From contig JAZKBD010000001.1 in the NCBI GenBank assembly GCA_040388785.1, positions 1 through 64,000 of the forward strand: 64,000 nucleotides of DNA, in the 5' to 3' direction. Under the pieces are notes generated by a model. That model was not told the DNA's origin and did not search any database. It worked only from the letters and a program-made list of their open reading frames with translations. This document shows positions 26,824 to 35,472 of this stretch, piece after piece. Each line of letters starts with the position of its first letter. Position 1 is the stretch's first letter. The stretch is from 66-474 sp040388785 (GTDB taxonomy: Bacteria; Pseudomonadota; Gammaproteobacteria; Xanthomonadales; Rhodanobacteraceae). Position numbers and translations under genes: made by a program.

Positions 26824-28041
26824 TCACCCTTCCCGCGTCGCCACCACCGGCGGCACGTTGGCGGCGCGCAGCGCCGGCCCCAGCACCGCAAGCTGTCCCA
26901 AGATCCACAGCGCGATCGCGCTGACCGGCAGGTAGTACCAAGGCAAGCGCGTGGTTTGGTAATGCTGCATCAAGTACAGGTTGATGCCGAATGCCAGGAT
27001 CATCCCGATCGCCACACCGGCACTGCTCAGCAGGAAATTTTCCGTCTGGAAGTACTGCATGATGTGCGCGCGCGTGGCGCCGACCGCGCGACGGATGCCG
27101 ATCTGCCGGCGCCGCTGCCCGACCCAGAAACTGGTCAGGCCGACGATGCCGAACGCGGTCACGGCCAGCATCACTACGCACACGAGTACCAGCATCCACA
27201 CCATGCTGCGGGTATTGGCGAAATACTTGTCGCGGATGTCGCTGAAGGTTTGTCCCTTGACGACCACCGACGGCGACAGCGCTTCGAGTTTCTGCACGCC
27301 ATCGCGCAGGATTCGATCGCGATCGCGCGGCGCGCTGCGCACCACGAATTCCTGGATGCCCAGCGCCGGGCTGACCGGGAAGAACATCGACCAATGAAAT
27401 TGCGCGATGCCGCCGTTGCGGTCCGGACGCAACACATCCGCGACGATGCCGATCACGGTGTACATGTTCTTCTTGCCTTGCCAGATCTGCTTGCCCAGCG
27501 CGCTCTGGCCGGGCCACAGGCGCATGGCGAGGCTTTGGGTGACGATGACCACATGGGTGGACGGCATGTAGCTGTCGCCCAGCTTGCTGTCGGCGTACTC
27601 GTCGTCATTGAAAAGCCGCCCCTGCAGCAGATGCAAGCCGAGCGCCTCGGGGCCACCCTTCGTGAACATGTACTCCGCGACGTTCGGACTGTCCTTGGAC
27701 GTCACGTCGGCCGGGGATGTCGCGACATTCGTGTTCCAACTATTGTTGCCCAGCGGCATCATGTTGATCTCGGTCACCGCGGTGACGCCGGGAATTTCCC
27801 GCAACGCAGCCAGATAGGCGGGAATGTCGGCATTCGCGGCGTCGGGGTTGATGCCCTGCACGCCGATGTCCACGATGCCGCTCTCATCGATCGCGTTCTG
27901 GATGTGAATCTCGCTGACGCGCTGGCCGATCATGAACACGGCGTTGCACAGCACCGCGCAAGCCAGCGCGATTTCCAGCACGATGAGCGCAGCCGGAATC
28001 TTGTGCTTGCGCAACGCGGCGAAGATGGGTTGGATGTCCAT
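26824..28041 (-). CDS. FtsX/MacB-type ABC permease, B type, pair 3
   Basis: 405 residues, opening MDIQPIFAALRKHKIPAALIVLEIALACAVLCNAVFMI with the first membrane helix at ~17-40. The periplasmic domain (~45-275) contains LGLHLLQGRLFNDDEYADS and LGKQIWQGKKNMYTVIGIVADVL. The C-terminal FtsX part has TSFWVGQRRRQIGIRRAVGATRAHIMQYFQTENFLLSS and ends PPVVATREG. It starts 82 nt after its A-type partner; a GTAGGAGC palindrome fills that gap. Confidence 0.9.
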   Translation of the reverse strand: MDIQPIFAALRKHKIPAALIVLEIALACAVLCNAVFMIGQRVSEIHIQNAIDESGIVDIGVQGINPDAANADIPAYLAALREIPGVTAVTEINMMPLGNNSWNTNVATSPADVTSKDSPNVAEYMFTKGGPEALGLHLLQGRLFNDDEYADSKLGDSYMPSTHVVIVTQSLAMRLWPGQSALGKQIWQGKKNMYTVIGIVADVLRPDRNGGIAQFHWSMFFPVSPALGIQEFVVRSAPRDRDRILRDGVQKLEALSPSVVVKGQTFSDIRDKYFANTRSMVWMLVLVCVVMLAVTAFGIVGLTSFWVGQRRRQIGIRRAVGATRAHIMQYFQTENFLLSSAGVAIGMILAFGINLYLMQHYQTTRLPWYYLPVSAIALWILGQLAVLGPALRAANVPPVVATREG

Positions 28042-28065
28042 GATGTTGCCTCGTTCATTGTTTTC

Positions 28066-28128
28066 GTAGGAGCGCGCCCGCGCGCGATGGGTTTTGGCGA
28101 CACGGTCGCCAGCAGGCTGGCTCCTACA
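28066..28128. repeat. REP-like palindrome, GTAGGAGC type
   Basis: GTAGGAGC (28066-28073) and GGCTCCTAC (near 28118-28126) are the outer arms; inner GC-rich arms also pair. The stop codon of the A-type permease at 28124 lies inside this element. Confidence 0.8.
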
Positions 28129-29440
28129 CCGATTTCAATTGCGGCGCCGGCGCGACCACGCACGCGCGCCACGCGGGCAGCAGGCCCGCGATCAGACTGG
28201 CGACCAGCGCGATCACGAACGTCGCGATGAACATCGAGATGTCGAGATGCGCAAGGCCGGCGTACTCCGCCGGTTGATGGCGAATCGCCCACAAGCCGAG
28301 TTCGGCGAAGACCAGACCCAGCACGCCGCCGGCGATACCGACCATGCCGGACTCCACCATGAACTGCGCGAACACCGCGGCGCGCGTGGCGCCCAGCGCG
28401 CGGCGTACGCCGATCTCGCGCGAGCGGCGCAGACATTTCGCCAGCAACAGGCCTACGGTATTGACGATGCAGATCAGCAGGAAGCCGAACGCCAGTCCGG
28501 TTTGCAGGCGCGCGTCCTCGGGCACCACCTGCTGCTGCGCCAGGTATTGCATCAAGTCCGGCAACGCGACTTCGGGATGATGCAGCCGCCCCAGCGAAAT
28601 CTGCTGCGCCACGTAATTGGACAGGAAGGTCCTGTAGGCGCCCGCGTCCGACGCATGCGCCAGCTCCACCCATGTCGACACCCAGGCGCACGGCGCGGTT
28701 TCCAGATGGTTGATGTCGACGTCGGGCTCGAAGCAATTGACAGTCTGCGTGTTCACCTTGTCCGCCAGCGCGGACTGCAACGGCAGGAACACCGCATCGC
28801 CATTGCCGTAGCCGTGCCCGCCCAGGCTGACGGCGTAGAAACGCGGCTGCGGCGCCCACGGCTTCAACACCCCCACGATGCGGTAATCGTGGTCGTTGAT
28901 CCGCAGGATCTTGCCGACGCTATTGGCGCCGCCGAACAACTTGTCGTTGAGGAAGCCAGCGATCACCACGACATGCGCGCGGTTTTCGTCGTCCTGCACA
29001 CTCCAGCCACTGCCGTACTGGAACCCGGCATCGAACATCGAGAAGAAATCCGAAGTGGTTACCACGCCATCACTGAAGAACGAGTGCTGCCCCGGGGTTT
29101 GCGGCGTGATCTTGCTGGACGCCAGCGCCATCACCGCCTGTCGCTCGCCCTTGCGGGCGTGCAGCAGGTTCATCGCGTCGGTGTACGTCATCAGGTTGCC
29201 CCACCTCGCGAACAACTTCTCCGGCGCCGTATTCTCGGTCGGCAACGGGTCGATCTCCGGTGCGAAGATTCGCGCGCTCTTCTGCGGCAACGGATCGCCG
29301 GACAGCAGCTTCAGCACCGTGAGCGTCGTGATCGATGCACCGATGCCGAGGCCCAGCGCCAGCACCATCAGCGCGGTGAGTACGCGATTGCGCTTGAAGC
29401 TGCGCAATGCGAGGTCNNNNNNNNNNTAATAGCCGAACAT
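28124..29440 (-). CDS. FtsX/MacB-type ABC permease, A type, pair 3; contains an assembly gap
   Basis: About 436 residues. MFGY is followed by ten N (29417-29426) and then DLALRSFKRNRVLTALMVLALGLGIGASITTLTVL; comparison with the paralogues (MFGYYIDLALRS) implies only about 4 nt are missing, so the run is a placeholder. The periplasmic domain has TTSDFFSMFDAGFQYGSGW and DKLFGGANSVGKILRI. The FtsX core has AKCLRRSREIGVRRALGATRAAVFAQFMVESGMVG and the protein ends APAPQLKSV. Two cysteines in the periplasmic part (NCFEPDVD, APCAWVS) recur in pairs 1 and 2 and may form a disulfide. Confidence 0.88.
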   Translation of the reverse strand: MFGYXXXXDLALRSFKRNRVLTALMVLALGLGIGASITTLTVLKLLSGDPLPQKSARIFAPEIDPLPTENTAPEKLFARWGNLMTYTDAMNLLHARKGERQAVMALASSKITPQTPGQHSFFSDGVVTTSDFFSMFDAGFQYGSGWSVQDDENRAHVVVIAGFLNDKLFGGANSVGKILRINDHDYRIVGVLKPWAPQPRFYAVSLGGHGYGNGDAVFLPLQSALADKVNTQTVNCFEPDVDINHLETAPCAWVSTWVELAHASDAGAYRTFLSNYVAQQISLGRLHHPEVALPDLMQYLAQQQVVPEDARLQTGLAFGFLLICIVNTVGLLLAKCLRRSREIGVRRALGATRAAVFAQFMVESGMVGIAGGVLGLVFAELGLWAIRHQPAEYAGLAHLDISMFIATFVIALVASLIAGLLPAWRACVVAPAPQLKSV

Positions 29441-29472
29441 GAATGCCACCCGCTCCAGAAAGAATGCTTTTG

Positions 29473-29577
29473 CTCGTCATTCCGGCGAAAGCCGGAATCC
29501 ATGTTGGCTTTCGAACAAGCCAAGATAGATTCCGGGTTCTGCCGCCATGAAACCGCGGCAGCCCCGGAATGACGACG
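29473..29577. repeat. REP-like element, TCATTCCGG type, between permease pairs 2 and 3
   Basis: CGTCATTCCGGC with inner stem CCGGCGAAAGCCGG, and at the other end CCCCGGAATGACGACG, form an outer inverted repeat of about 12 bp enclosing a second imperfect hairpin. Confidence 0.85.
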
Positions 29578-29605
29578 TTTTGATTTCCGATTCCGATTTC
29601 CGTTC

Positions 29606-30826
29606 TCACACGCTCCGCGTCGCCACGACCGGGGGCACCGCCGCGGCGCGCAGCGCCGGCACCAGCACCGCCAGTTGACCGAGCAACCACAGCACCACCA
29701 CGCCAATCGGCAAATACCACAGCGGCAGGCGCGGCACCTCGAAAAACTTCATCAGCACGAGGTTGATGCCGATCGCCAGCACCACCCCCACGACGATGCC
29801 GAACGTGACGATCAGGAAATTCTCGGTCTGGAAATAACGCAGGATGTCCGCGCGCGTGGCGCCGAGCGCGCGGCGGATGCCGATCTGCTTGCGCCGCTGC
29901 GCGACCCAGAAACTCGCGAGGCCGACGATGCCGAACGCGGTGACGCCCAGCAGCGCCACGATCACACCGACCAGCAGGCCGGCCATCGCGCGGTCATTCC
30001 TGAAGAAGCGTTCGCGCAAATGGCCGATGGTGTGGCTGTTGGCGTAATCCAGCACCACGTCGGGTGCGATTTTTGCAACCGCGGCACGCGCTCCGGTCAT
30101 CACGTGTTCCAGATCCCGGGGCTTTGCGCGGATCAGATAGGTACCCGCAAGCTGGCCACTCGCTTGCACGGGCACGAACACACACCACTCCGCGCCTTGT
30201 TCGCCATTCTCGGTGTACTGCGACACCGACAGGTTCGCGACCACGCCGATCACGCGGAACTGCCACTTGGCGGCCCAGAACTGCTTGCCCAGGGGGTTTT
30301 CACCGGGCCACAATTTCTCGGCCAGCGCACGCGTGACCAGCACGCGTGACGAGGCCGGAAAGTAATCATGATCCTGCAAGGGCTGGTAATCGTCGGCCGA
30401 TGGCATGTGACCGGCGACGAGTTGCAGCCCCAGCGCTTCCGGAGTGCCAGGATTTCCGTCGTAAAACTCGACCACGGCACCCGGCTGTTTGCCAGCCTGA
30501 TCGAGCGTTGTGCCAACGACGCCCCACTGCGGGCCGAACGGCACTGAGCTGATCGCGTGCACCGACTCCACGCCGGGAACGGACTGAAGGCCCGCGAGCA
30601 TCCGCGCATTCAGGTCGGCCGATCGCTTTGAATCGAAACCCGTAACCACGATCGCGCCCAAGGAGGTTTCATCCACGCCGCTGTCGAGGTTCATCGCCGA
30701 CAGATGATTGGCGATCAGGAACACGGCGTTGCACAGCACCGCGCAGGCCAGCGCGATTTCCATCGCGATCAGGAACGTGGCGAGTTTGTGCTTGCGGAGT
30801 GCCGAAAGGATGGGGCGAATTTGCAT
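29606..30826 (-). CDS. FtsX/MacB-type ABC permease, B type, pair 2
   Basis: 406 residues from the ATG at 30824-30826 (MQIRPILSALRKHK), which matches the other B-type starts and has GAGG nine bases upstream; an ATG three codons earlier is too close to it. First helix ~17-40, periplasmic domain ~45-275 with LGLQLVAGHMPSADDYQPL and NPLGKQFWAAKWQFRVIGVVANL. FtsX core ASFWVAQRRKQIGIRRALGATRADILRYFQTENFLIVTFG. Ends PPVVATRSV like pair 4, and these two are the most similar B types by eye. Confidence 0.9.
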   Translation of the reverse strand: MQIRPILSALRKHKLATFLIAMEIALACAVLCNAVFLIANHLSAMNLDSGVDETSLGAIVVTGFDSKRSADLNARMLAGLQSVPGVESVHAISSVPFGPQWGVVGTTLDQAGKQPGAVVEFYDGNPGTPEALGLQLVAGHMPSADDYQPLQDHDYFPASSRVLVTRALAEKLWPGENPLGKQFWAAKWQFRVIGVVANLSVSQYTENGEQGAEWCVFVPVQASGQLAGTYLIRAKPRDLEHVMTGARAAVAKIAPDVVLDYANSHTIGHLRERFFRNDRAMAGLLVGVIVALLGVTAFGIVGLASFWVAQRRKQIGIRRALGATRADILRYFQTENFLIVTFGIVVGVVLAIGINLVLMKFFEVPRLPLWYLPIGVVVLWLLGQLAVLVPALRAAAVPPVVATRSV

Positions 30827-30837
30827 GGCGGCCATCC

Positions 30838-32163
30838 TCACAAGGTCTTCAATTGCAACGCCGGCGCGATCCGGCTGGCGCGCAGGGCCGGCAGCGCACC
30901 CGCGAGCAAGCTGACGACGACCGCCAGCACGAAGGTCACCGCAAACATCGACACGTCCATGTGCACCAGGTCGGAATACGGCGTCTGTTGACGGCGTACC
31001 AGCCACAACCCGACCAGCGTCAACAGCCAACCCCCAACGCCGCCGATGAATCCGATCAAGCCCGCTTCGGTCAGGCATTGCGCAAACACCGAGCGGCTCG
31101 ACGCACCCAGTGCACGACGCACGCCGATCTCGCCCGCGCGGCGCAGGAATTTCGCCAGCAGCAAGCCCACCGTGTTGAACAGGCAGATCGCGAGGAACGC
31201 AAACGCCAGCCAGGTCTGCAACCGCACGTCCTTCGGAATCACCTGCACGTAATCCAGCCGTTGCATCAGGTCCAGCATGCGCGTATCGGTGTTGGCGAAG
31301 CGGCCGAGCGCCTTTTGCTGCTCGGCGTAGTTCTTGATGAACGTCCGGTAATCCGCAACCTTGGCCGCTCTGTCCAGTTCCACCCACAACGCGACCCACA
31401 GGCAAGGCGATCCTTGAAGATGGCCGGGAACCGCGGGTCCGCTGCCCCAGCAGGTGAACTGGAAGAAATTGCCGTCGTTGACTTCGAGCGCACTCTGGTA
31501 CGGCATGAACACGTCTTCGGGCTTGGCGTAATAGCTCGTGTCATAGCCGTTGCCGGTGAAGCCGCCTTCCGCGGCGTAGAACAAGGGCGTGGGACGCCAC
31601 GGCTTCAGCACGCCGACGATCCGCACGTCGCTGTCCTTCAGGCGAAGCGTCTTGCCCACGCTGTTCTTGCCGCCGAACAACTTGTCATTGAGATCGGACG
31701 AGATCACCGCGACGCGCGCATGACCCGTTTCATCCGCCGGCGTCCACGCGCTGCCGTACTCGAACGGCACCTCGAACATCGGAAAGAAATCCGAGGTGGT
31801 GGCCAGCAGGGTCAGCATCAGCGGCGGACGATCCGCTCCGGGCGCACTCACCTTCACAGGGCTTTGCACGATCAGCGCCTGGCGATCGGCGCGGTGCGCG
31901 CCCCACAGATCCAGCGCCGAGCGATCGTCCATCACTTCCAGCGGATGCCTCGGGCTGTACCAATCGGCCGGCGTGGGATCGACCTGCGGATAGAAAATGT
32001 GCGCGCTCTTGCCCGGCAGCGGGTCGCCGGACAGCAGATGCATCACCGTCAGCGTGGTCATGCTGGCGCCGATGCCGATGGCGATCGCCAGCACCATCAG
32101 TACCGTCAGCAGCTTGTTGCGCTTCAGGCTGCGGAGGGCGAGGTCGAGGTAGTACGCGAACAT
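30838..32163 (-). CDS. FtsX/MacB-type ABC permease, A type, pair 2
   Basis: 441 residues, MFAYYLDLALRSLKRNKLLTVLMVLAIAIGIGASMTTLTV. The periplasmic part includes SGDPLPGKSAHIFYPQVDP, LATTSDFFPMFEVPFEYGSAW and DKLFGGKNSVGKTLRLKDSDVRIVGVLKPW, with cysteines in FTCWGSG and SPCLWVA. The FtsX core reads AKFLRRAGEIGVRRALGASSRSVFAQC. It ends APALQLKTL and is followed 11 nt later by its B-type partner. A BIME separates it from pair 1. Confidence 0.9.
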   Translation of the reverse strand: MFAYYLDLALRSLKRNKLLTVLMVLAIAIGIGASMTTLTVMHLLSGDPLPGKSAHIFYPQVDPTPADWYSPRHPLEVMDDRSALDLWGAHRADRQALIVQSPVKVSAPGADRPPLMLTLLATTSDFFPMFEVPFEYGSAWTPADETGHARVAVISSDLNDKLFGGKNSVGKTLRLKDSDVRIVGVLKPWRPTPLFYAAEGGFTGNGYDTSYYAKPEDVFMPYQSALEVNDGNFFQFTCWGSGPAVPGHLQGSPCLWVALWVELDRAAKVADYRTFIKNYAEQQKALGRFANTDTRMLDLMQRLDYVQVIPKDVRLQTWLAFAFLAICLFNTVGLLLAKFLRRAGEIGVRRALGASSRSVFAQCLTEAGLIGFIGGVGGWLLTLVGLWLVRRQQTPYSDLVHMDVSMFAVTFVLAVVVSLLAGALPALRASRIAPALQLKTL

Positions 32164-32189
32164 GTTTCGTTTCCTGTTTGCATTGCGGC

Positions 32190-32329
32190 TCCCTCTCCCC
32201 CAAGCAGCTCCATCGCTTGGGGGAGAGGGTTGGGGGTGAAACCTCGCAACGCTCACGCATCGGCCTGCGCGGAGCCTAGCCCCCTCACCCTGCCCTCTCC
32301 CCCGAAGAAGAGCATTCGGGGGAGAGGGT
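32190..32329. repeat. BIME-like double palindrome, CCCTCTCCCCC type (copy 3)
   Basis: First hairpin CCCTCTCCCCCAAGC/GCTTGGGGGAGAGGG, second CCCTCTCCCCCGAA/TTCGGGGGAGAGGG, separated by about 60 nt with GGGGGTGAA and CCCCTCACCC on the inner sides. It lies between permease pairs 1 and 2. Confidence 0.9.
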
Positions 32330-32333
32330 TCAA

Positions 32334-33596
32334 TCACACGCTCCGCGTCGCCTCCACAGGCGACACGCGCGAGGCGCGCCGCGCCGGCGCGAACACCGCG
32401 CCCTGCCCCAGCAGCATCAGCACGACGATGCCGACCAGCACATACAGCAGCGACATCCGGTCCATCGCGAACTGCTTCATCATCCAGAGGTTCAACCCGA
32501 CCGCGAGGATCGCGCCCAGCACCACGCCGACGCCCGCGATCATCAGGTTCTCGGTCTGGAAGTAGCGCAGGATGTCGTTGCGGGTCGCGCCCAGCGCACG
32601 GCGGATGCCGATCTGCTTGCGCCGCTGGCCCACCCAGAAGCTGGTGAGGCCGACGATGCCGGCGGCCGTTACGCACAACAGGATCAGGCAGATCACGCCC
32701 ATCAGGATCGCCATCCCGCGATCGGCGCGATAGGCATGCACGCGGATGTCGGCGAACGAATGCACCGAGTTGTCGTCGAAGTCGCCGCCGGTTTCGATGA
32801 CGCGCATCGGATTGGATGCAAACAGCGCCTTGGGCGCCTCCTGCATCGCCGCTTGGAGGCGGCCGGGTTTGGCGCGCACCGCGTAACGCGCAAAGCCCGC
32901 GTCCAGCCGCGTGGGAATCAGCACCGAATTCCAGAACCAGTCGTTGGCCCAACTGTCCGGGCTGGGCACCTGCATCCGGGCGATGATGCCGATGATGGTG
33001 CTGGGCGTATCGCGATCGACGTAGATGGTCTTGCCCAGCGCGTCGCCTTTCGGGAACAGCTTGTCGGCCAGCGCCTTGGTGACGATCACGATCGGCGGAC
33101 GGTTGTGTCCGCGGAACCCCATGTGATTGACGTCGGCGCGCGTGAAGTTGCGGCCAGCGATCAACTTGAGCCCGAGCGCGGGAATCATCTCTTCGGTGCC
33201 GAAGTAGAACGCCGCATGCGCGGTGGAATTCTGCTGGCTCGGCTTCAGCCCGATGCCACCGCTCCACGTGCTGTCGAGCAGCGGCAAGGTGTTCACGGCA
33301 ATCGCCGACTGCACGTCCGGCAGGTTGCGCAGGGTGGCGACATCGGCCTGCTGCATCGAATCGAGTTTGTCGACGCTGCCCTGGTCGTCGCCATTGGGCG
33401 CGCCCACCCAGCTTTGCGTGATCAGGAACAGGTTGTTCTCGTCGATGCCGCTGGGGCGATCGATGCGATCGATGCGCTGGCCGATGATGAACACCGCGTT
33501 GCACACGATCGCAAGCGTCAGCGCGATCTGCAGCGTGATCAGGGTGACGCCGGCCTTGTGTTTTTTCAGCGCCGCGAGAATGGGGTGGAGTGTCAT
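32334..33596 (-). CDS. FtsX/MacB-type ABC permease, B type, pair 1
   Basis: 420 residues, MTLHPILAALKKHKAGVTLITLQIALTLAIVCNAVFIIGQ. The periplasmic domain (~45-290) has LGLKLIAGRNFTRADVNHMG and DALGKTIYVDRDTPSTIIGIIARM. The FtsX core TSFWVGQRRKQIGIRRALGATRNDILRYFQTENLMIAGVG is shared with the other B types. It ends SPVEATRSV; its stop codon touches the BIME. It starts 10 nt after the A-type partner. Confidence 0.9.
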   Translation of the reverse strand: MTLHPILAALKKHKAGVTLITLQIALTLAIVCNAVFIIGQRIDRIDRPSGIDENNLFLITQSWVGAPNGDDQGSVDKLDSMQQADVATLRNLPDVQSAIAVNTLPLLDSTWSGGIGLKPSQQNSTAHAAFYFGTEEMIPALGLKLIAGRNFTRADVNHMGFRGHNRPPIVIVTKALADKLFPKGDALGKTIYVDRDTPSTIIGIIARMQVPSPDSWANDWFWNSVLIPTRLDAGFARYAVRAKPGRLQAAMQEAPKALFASNPMRVIETGGDFDDNSVHSFADIRVHAYRADRGMAILMGVICLILLCVTAAGIVGLTSFWVGQRRKQIGIRRALGATRNDILRYFQTENLMIAGVGVVLGAILAVGLNLWMMKQFAMDRMSLLYVLVGIVVLMLLGQGAVFAPARRASRVSPVEATRSV

Positions 33597-33606
33597 CGCG
33601 CGATCC

Positions 33607-34923
33607 TCAATTCGATTTCAACTGCCACGCGGGCTGCACCGATGCCGCGCGCAGGGTGGGATACAAGCCGGCCAGCATGGTCGCCACGATCGCCACAACC
33701 AGTGTGGTGATGAACAGCGACACGTCCACGCGTGCGAGTGCGGCGATGTCGCGCGGCAGCACCCAGCCGACGCCCGCGATGCCGACGAGGGTAAGCAGCA
33801 GCCCGAGCACGCCGCCGGCCAGTCCCACCATTCCGGCCTCGACCAGGAACTGCGTGTAGATTTCGCGGCGCGATGCGCCCAGCGCGCGGCGCACGCCGAT
33901 CTCGCTTGAGCGGCGCAGGAATTTCGCCAGCAGCAGGCCCGCGGTGTTGACCAGGCACACCAGCAGCAGGCCCAACGCCACGTACAGCGAGATCCGCGTG
34001 TCGGGTGGCACCACGTGTTCGTGGTCGAGCCATGCCATCAGGCCGTGCAGGCGCACGTTGGGCGCCCAGCCCGGATGGTGTTCGCGCGCGAATCCTTCGA
34101 GGTAATCCTTGAAGCGCTGCGCATCCGCGGGGCTGTCGAGCTGCGCCATGTATTCGTTCCAGATGCAGCTGGAATGCTGCAGGCCGACGAACCCGGTTTC
34201 CTTGGGCGACTCGAAGCAATTGGTGTTGCCGTCGTTGGACATGCCCGCGGCGATCGCGGTGTTGAACGGCAGCAGCACGCCCTCGTCCTGCTGCAGGAAA
34301 CCGCCGGTGTTGACGACGTCGTAGAAGCGCGGCTGCGGATTCCATTCGTCCATCACGCCGACCACCCGGTAGTCGCGGCCGTCGATGTTGATTGTCTTGC
34401 CCACGCTGTCGCCGCCGCCGAAGACCTTGCGATTGATCTTGCTGCTGATCACGGCCACCTGCGCGCGATGCTCGTCGTCCGCCGCGCTCCAGCCGCTGCC
34501 GTACTTGAACGGCACGTCGACCATCGGAAAGAACTCACTGAATACCGCATGCCCCATGGTGTTGAGCGGATGCTCGCCGGGCACGACGGGGATCACCGAT
34601 GGCGAGATCATGTACATCGCCGATTGCAGCCTGGCGCGATGATCGCGCATGAGCCCGACCGCATCACCGTAGGTCAGCGCATCCGGCGGGCCCTTGTCGG
34701 GATCGGGATTGTCCTTCTGCACCGCCGGTCCCCACGCATCGATCTGCGGCACGTACAGTTTCGACGACTTCCACGGAATCGGATCGCCCGATACAGCGCG
34801 GAACACCGACCATGTCGTCATCGACGCGGCCACGCCGAAGCCGATGGTGAGGATCATCAATCCGGTGAGCGCCTTGTGGCGCTTCAGGCTGCGCAGCGCG
34901 AGATCGAGGTAATAGGCGAACAT
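33607..34923 (-). CDS. FtsX/MacB-type ABC permease, A type, pair 1
   Basis: 438 residues from MFAYYLDLALRSLKRHKALTGLM (ATG at 34921-34923; a GTG three codons upstream is in frame). First helix ~18-40, periplasmic domain with SGDPIPWKSSKLYVPQIDAWGP, FSEFFPMVDVPFKYGSGW, RKVFGGGDSVGKTINIDGRDYRVVGVMDEW and cysteines in TNCFESP and SSCIWNE. FtsX core AKFLRRSSEIGVRRALGASRREIYTQFLVEAGMVG; end QPAWQLKSN. It is the first permease of the operon and the most divergent A type. Confidence 0.9.
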   Translation of the reverse strand: MFAYYLDLALRSLKRHKALTGLMILTIGFGVAASMTTWSVFRAVSGDPIPWKSSKLYVPQIDAWGPAVQKDNPDPDKGPPDALTYGDAVGLMRDHRARLQSAMYMISPSVIPVVPGEHPLNTMGHAVFSEFFPMVDVPFKYGSGWSAADDEHRAQVAVISSKINRKVFGGGDSVGKTINIDGRDYRVVGVMDEWNPQPRFYDVVNTGGFLQQDEGVLLPFNTAIAAGMSNDGNTNCFESPKETGFVGLQHSSCIWNEYMAQLDSPADAQRFKDYLEGFAREHHPGWAPNVRLHGLMAWLDHEHVVPPDTRISLYVALGLLLVCLVNTAGLLLAKFLRRSSEIGVRRALGASRREIYTQFLVEAGMVGLAGGVLGLLLTLVGIAGVGWVLPRDIAALARVDVSLFITTLVVAIVATMLAGLYPTLRAASVQPAWQLKSN

Positions 34924-34943
34924 TTCATTCACTCCGATTTGGG

Positions 34944-35114
34944 TCCCTCTCCCTCAAGGCAGCTTCATCGCCTTGGGGGTGAGGCGGCCGTAGGCCGAGC
35001 GCGCAGCGCTGGGTGAGGGGGCCGAGCACGCGAACTGCGAACCCACTCGTTGCGTGCAGCGCCTGCCCCCTCACCCTGCCCTCTCCCCCGAGCAGAGCGT
35101 TCGGGGGAGAGGGT
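34944..35114. repeat. BIME-like double palindrome, CCCTCTCCC type (copy 4)
   Basis: CCCTCTCCCTCAAGGC pairs with GCCTTGGGGGTGAGG; the second hairpin is CCCTCTCCCCCGA/TTCGGGGGAGAGGG near 35079-35112. An extra GGCGGCCGTAGGCCGAGCGCGCAGCGCT stretch lies between, itself partly self-complementary. Lies between the small exported protein and the first permease. Confidence 0.85.
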
Positions 35115-35124
35115 TCAAAACCCG

Positions 35125-35427
35125 TCAGCCGCTCACCGTCGCGTCGCATTGCGATGCGAACGAGTAATACGGCATCACGAGGCAGGCGGTGGCACCGCCG
35201 CCAAGGCCGGCGCGCGCGGACCGCGAGGTTCCGGGTGCCGCGTGCAACTGGCGCACCTGGTCCGCGCTCGGGTGCACATTGATGACCGGCAAGGTGACGA
35301 CCGTCGGCATCCGCGCGGATGCAGCGGCGGCGCTCGCGACCGCGGCTGAACTCCACGCGTGGAACCAGGCGAGCACCGCGCAGTTGATGGCGATGGCGGC
35401 GGCGATGGCGATGAGTTTGCGGATCAT
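35125..35427 (-). CDS. Small exported or membrane-anchored protein of unknown function
   Basis: 100 residues. An N-terminal hydrophobic segment (LIAIAAAIAINCAVLAWFHAW, ~5-25) serves as signal or anchor; then an Ala-rich linker and MPTVVTLPVINVHPSADQVRQL, which has the look of a short periplasmic segment, and a C-terminal ACLVMPYYSFASQC with two cysteines. No domain recognised. It lies between the ATPase and permease genes on the same strand, so it may be an accessory part of the exporter. Confidence 0.65.
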   Translation of the reverse strand: MIRKLIAIAAAIAINCAVLAWFHAWSSAAVASAAAASARMPTVVTLPVINVHPSADQVRQLHAAPGTSRSARAGLGGGATACLVMPYYSFASQCDATVSG

Positions 35428-35472
35428 GGTGGCAGTCCTCGAAGTGCGGTGGTCCCGTCCCCCTCGAAAGTT

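Noticed and set aside
24058..28230. 1390-codon open frame on the plus strand
   Set aside because: It is antisense to permeases A-D, is rich in His/Arg/Gln, has no domain, and arises from the high GC of the opposite genes.
29606..31405. 599-codon frame extending the pair-2 B permease upstream
   Set aside because: The extra 193 codons overlap the A-type partner in another frame. The start at 30826 matches the paralogues.
30838..33504. 888-codon frame that would fuse a permease to upstream sequence
   Set aside because: Only its last 441 codons match the permease family; the rest reads a wrong frame of the preceding permease and crosses a BIME repeat.
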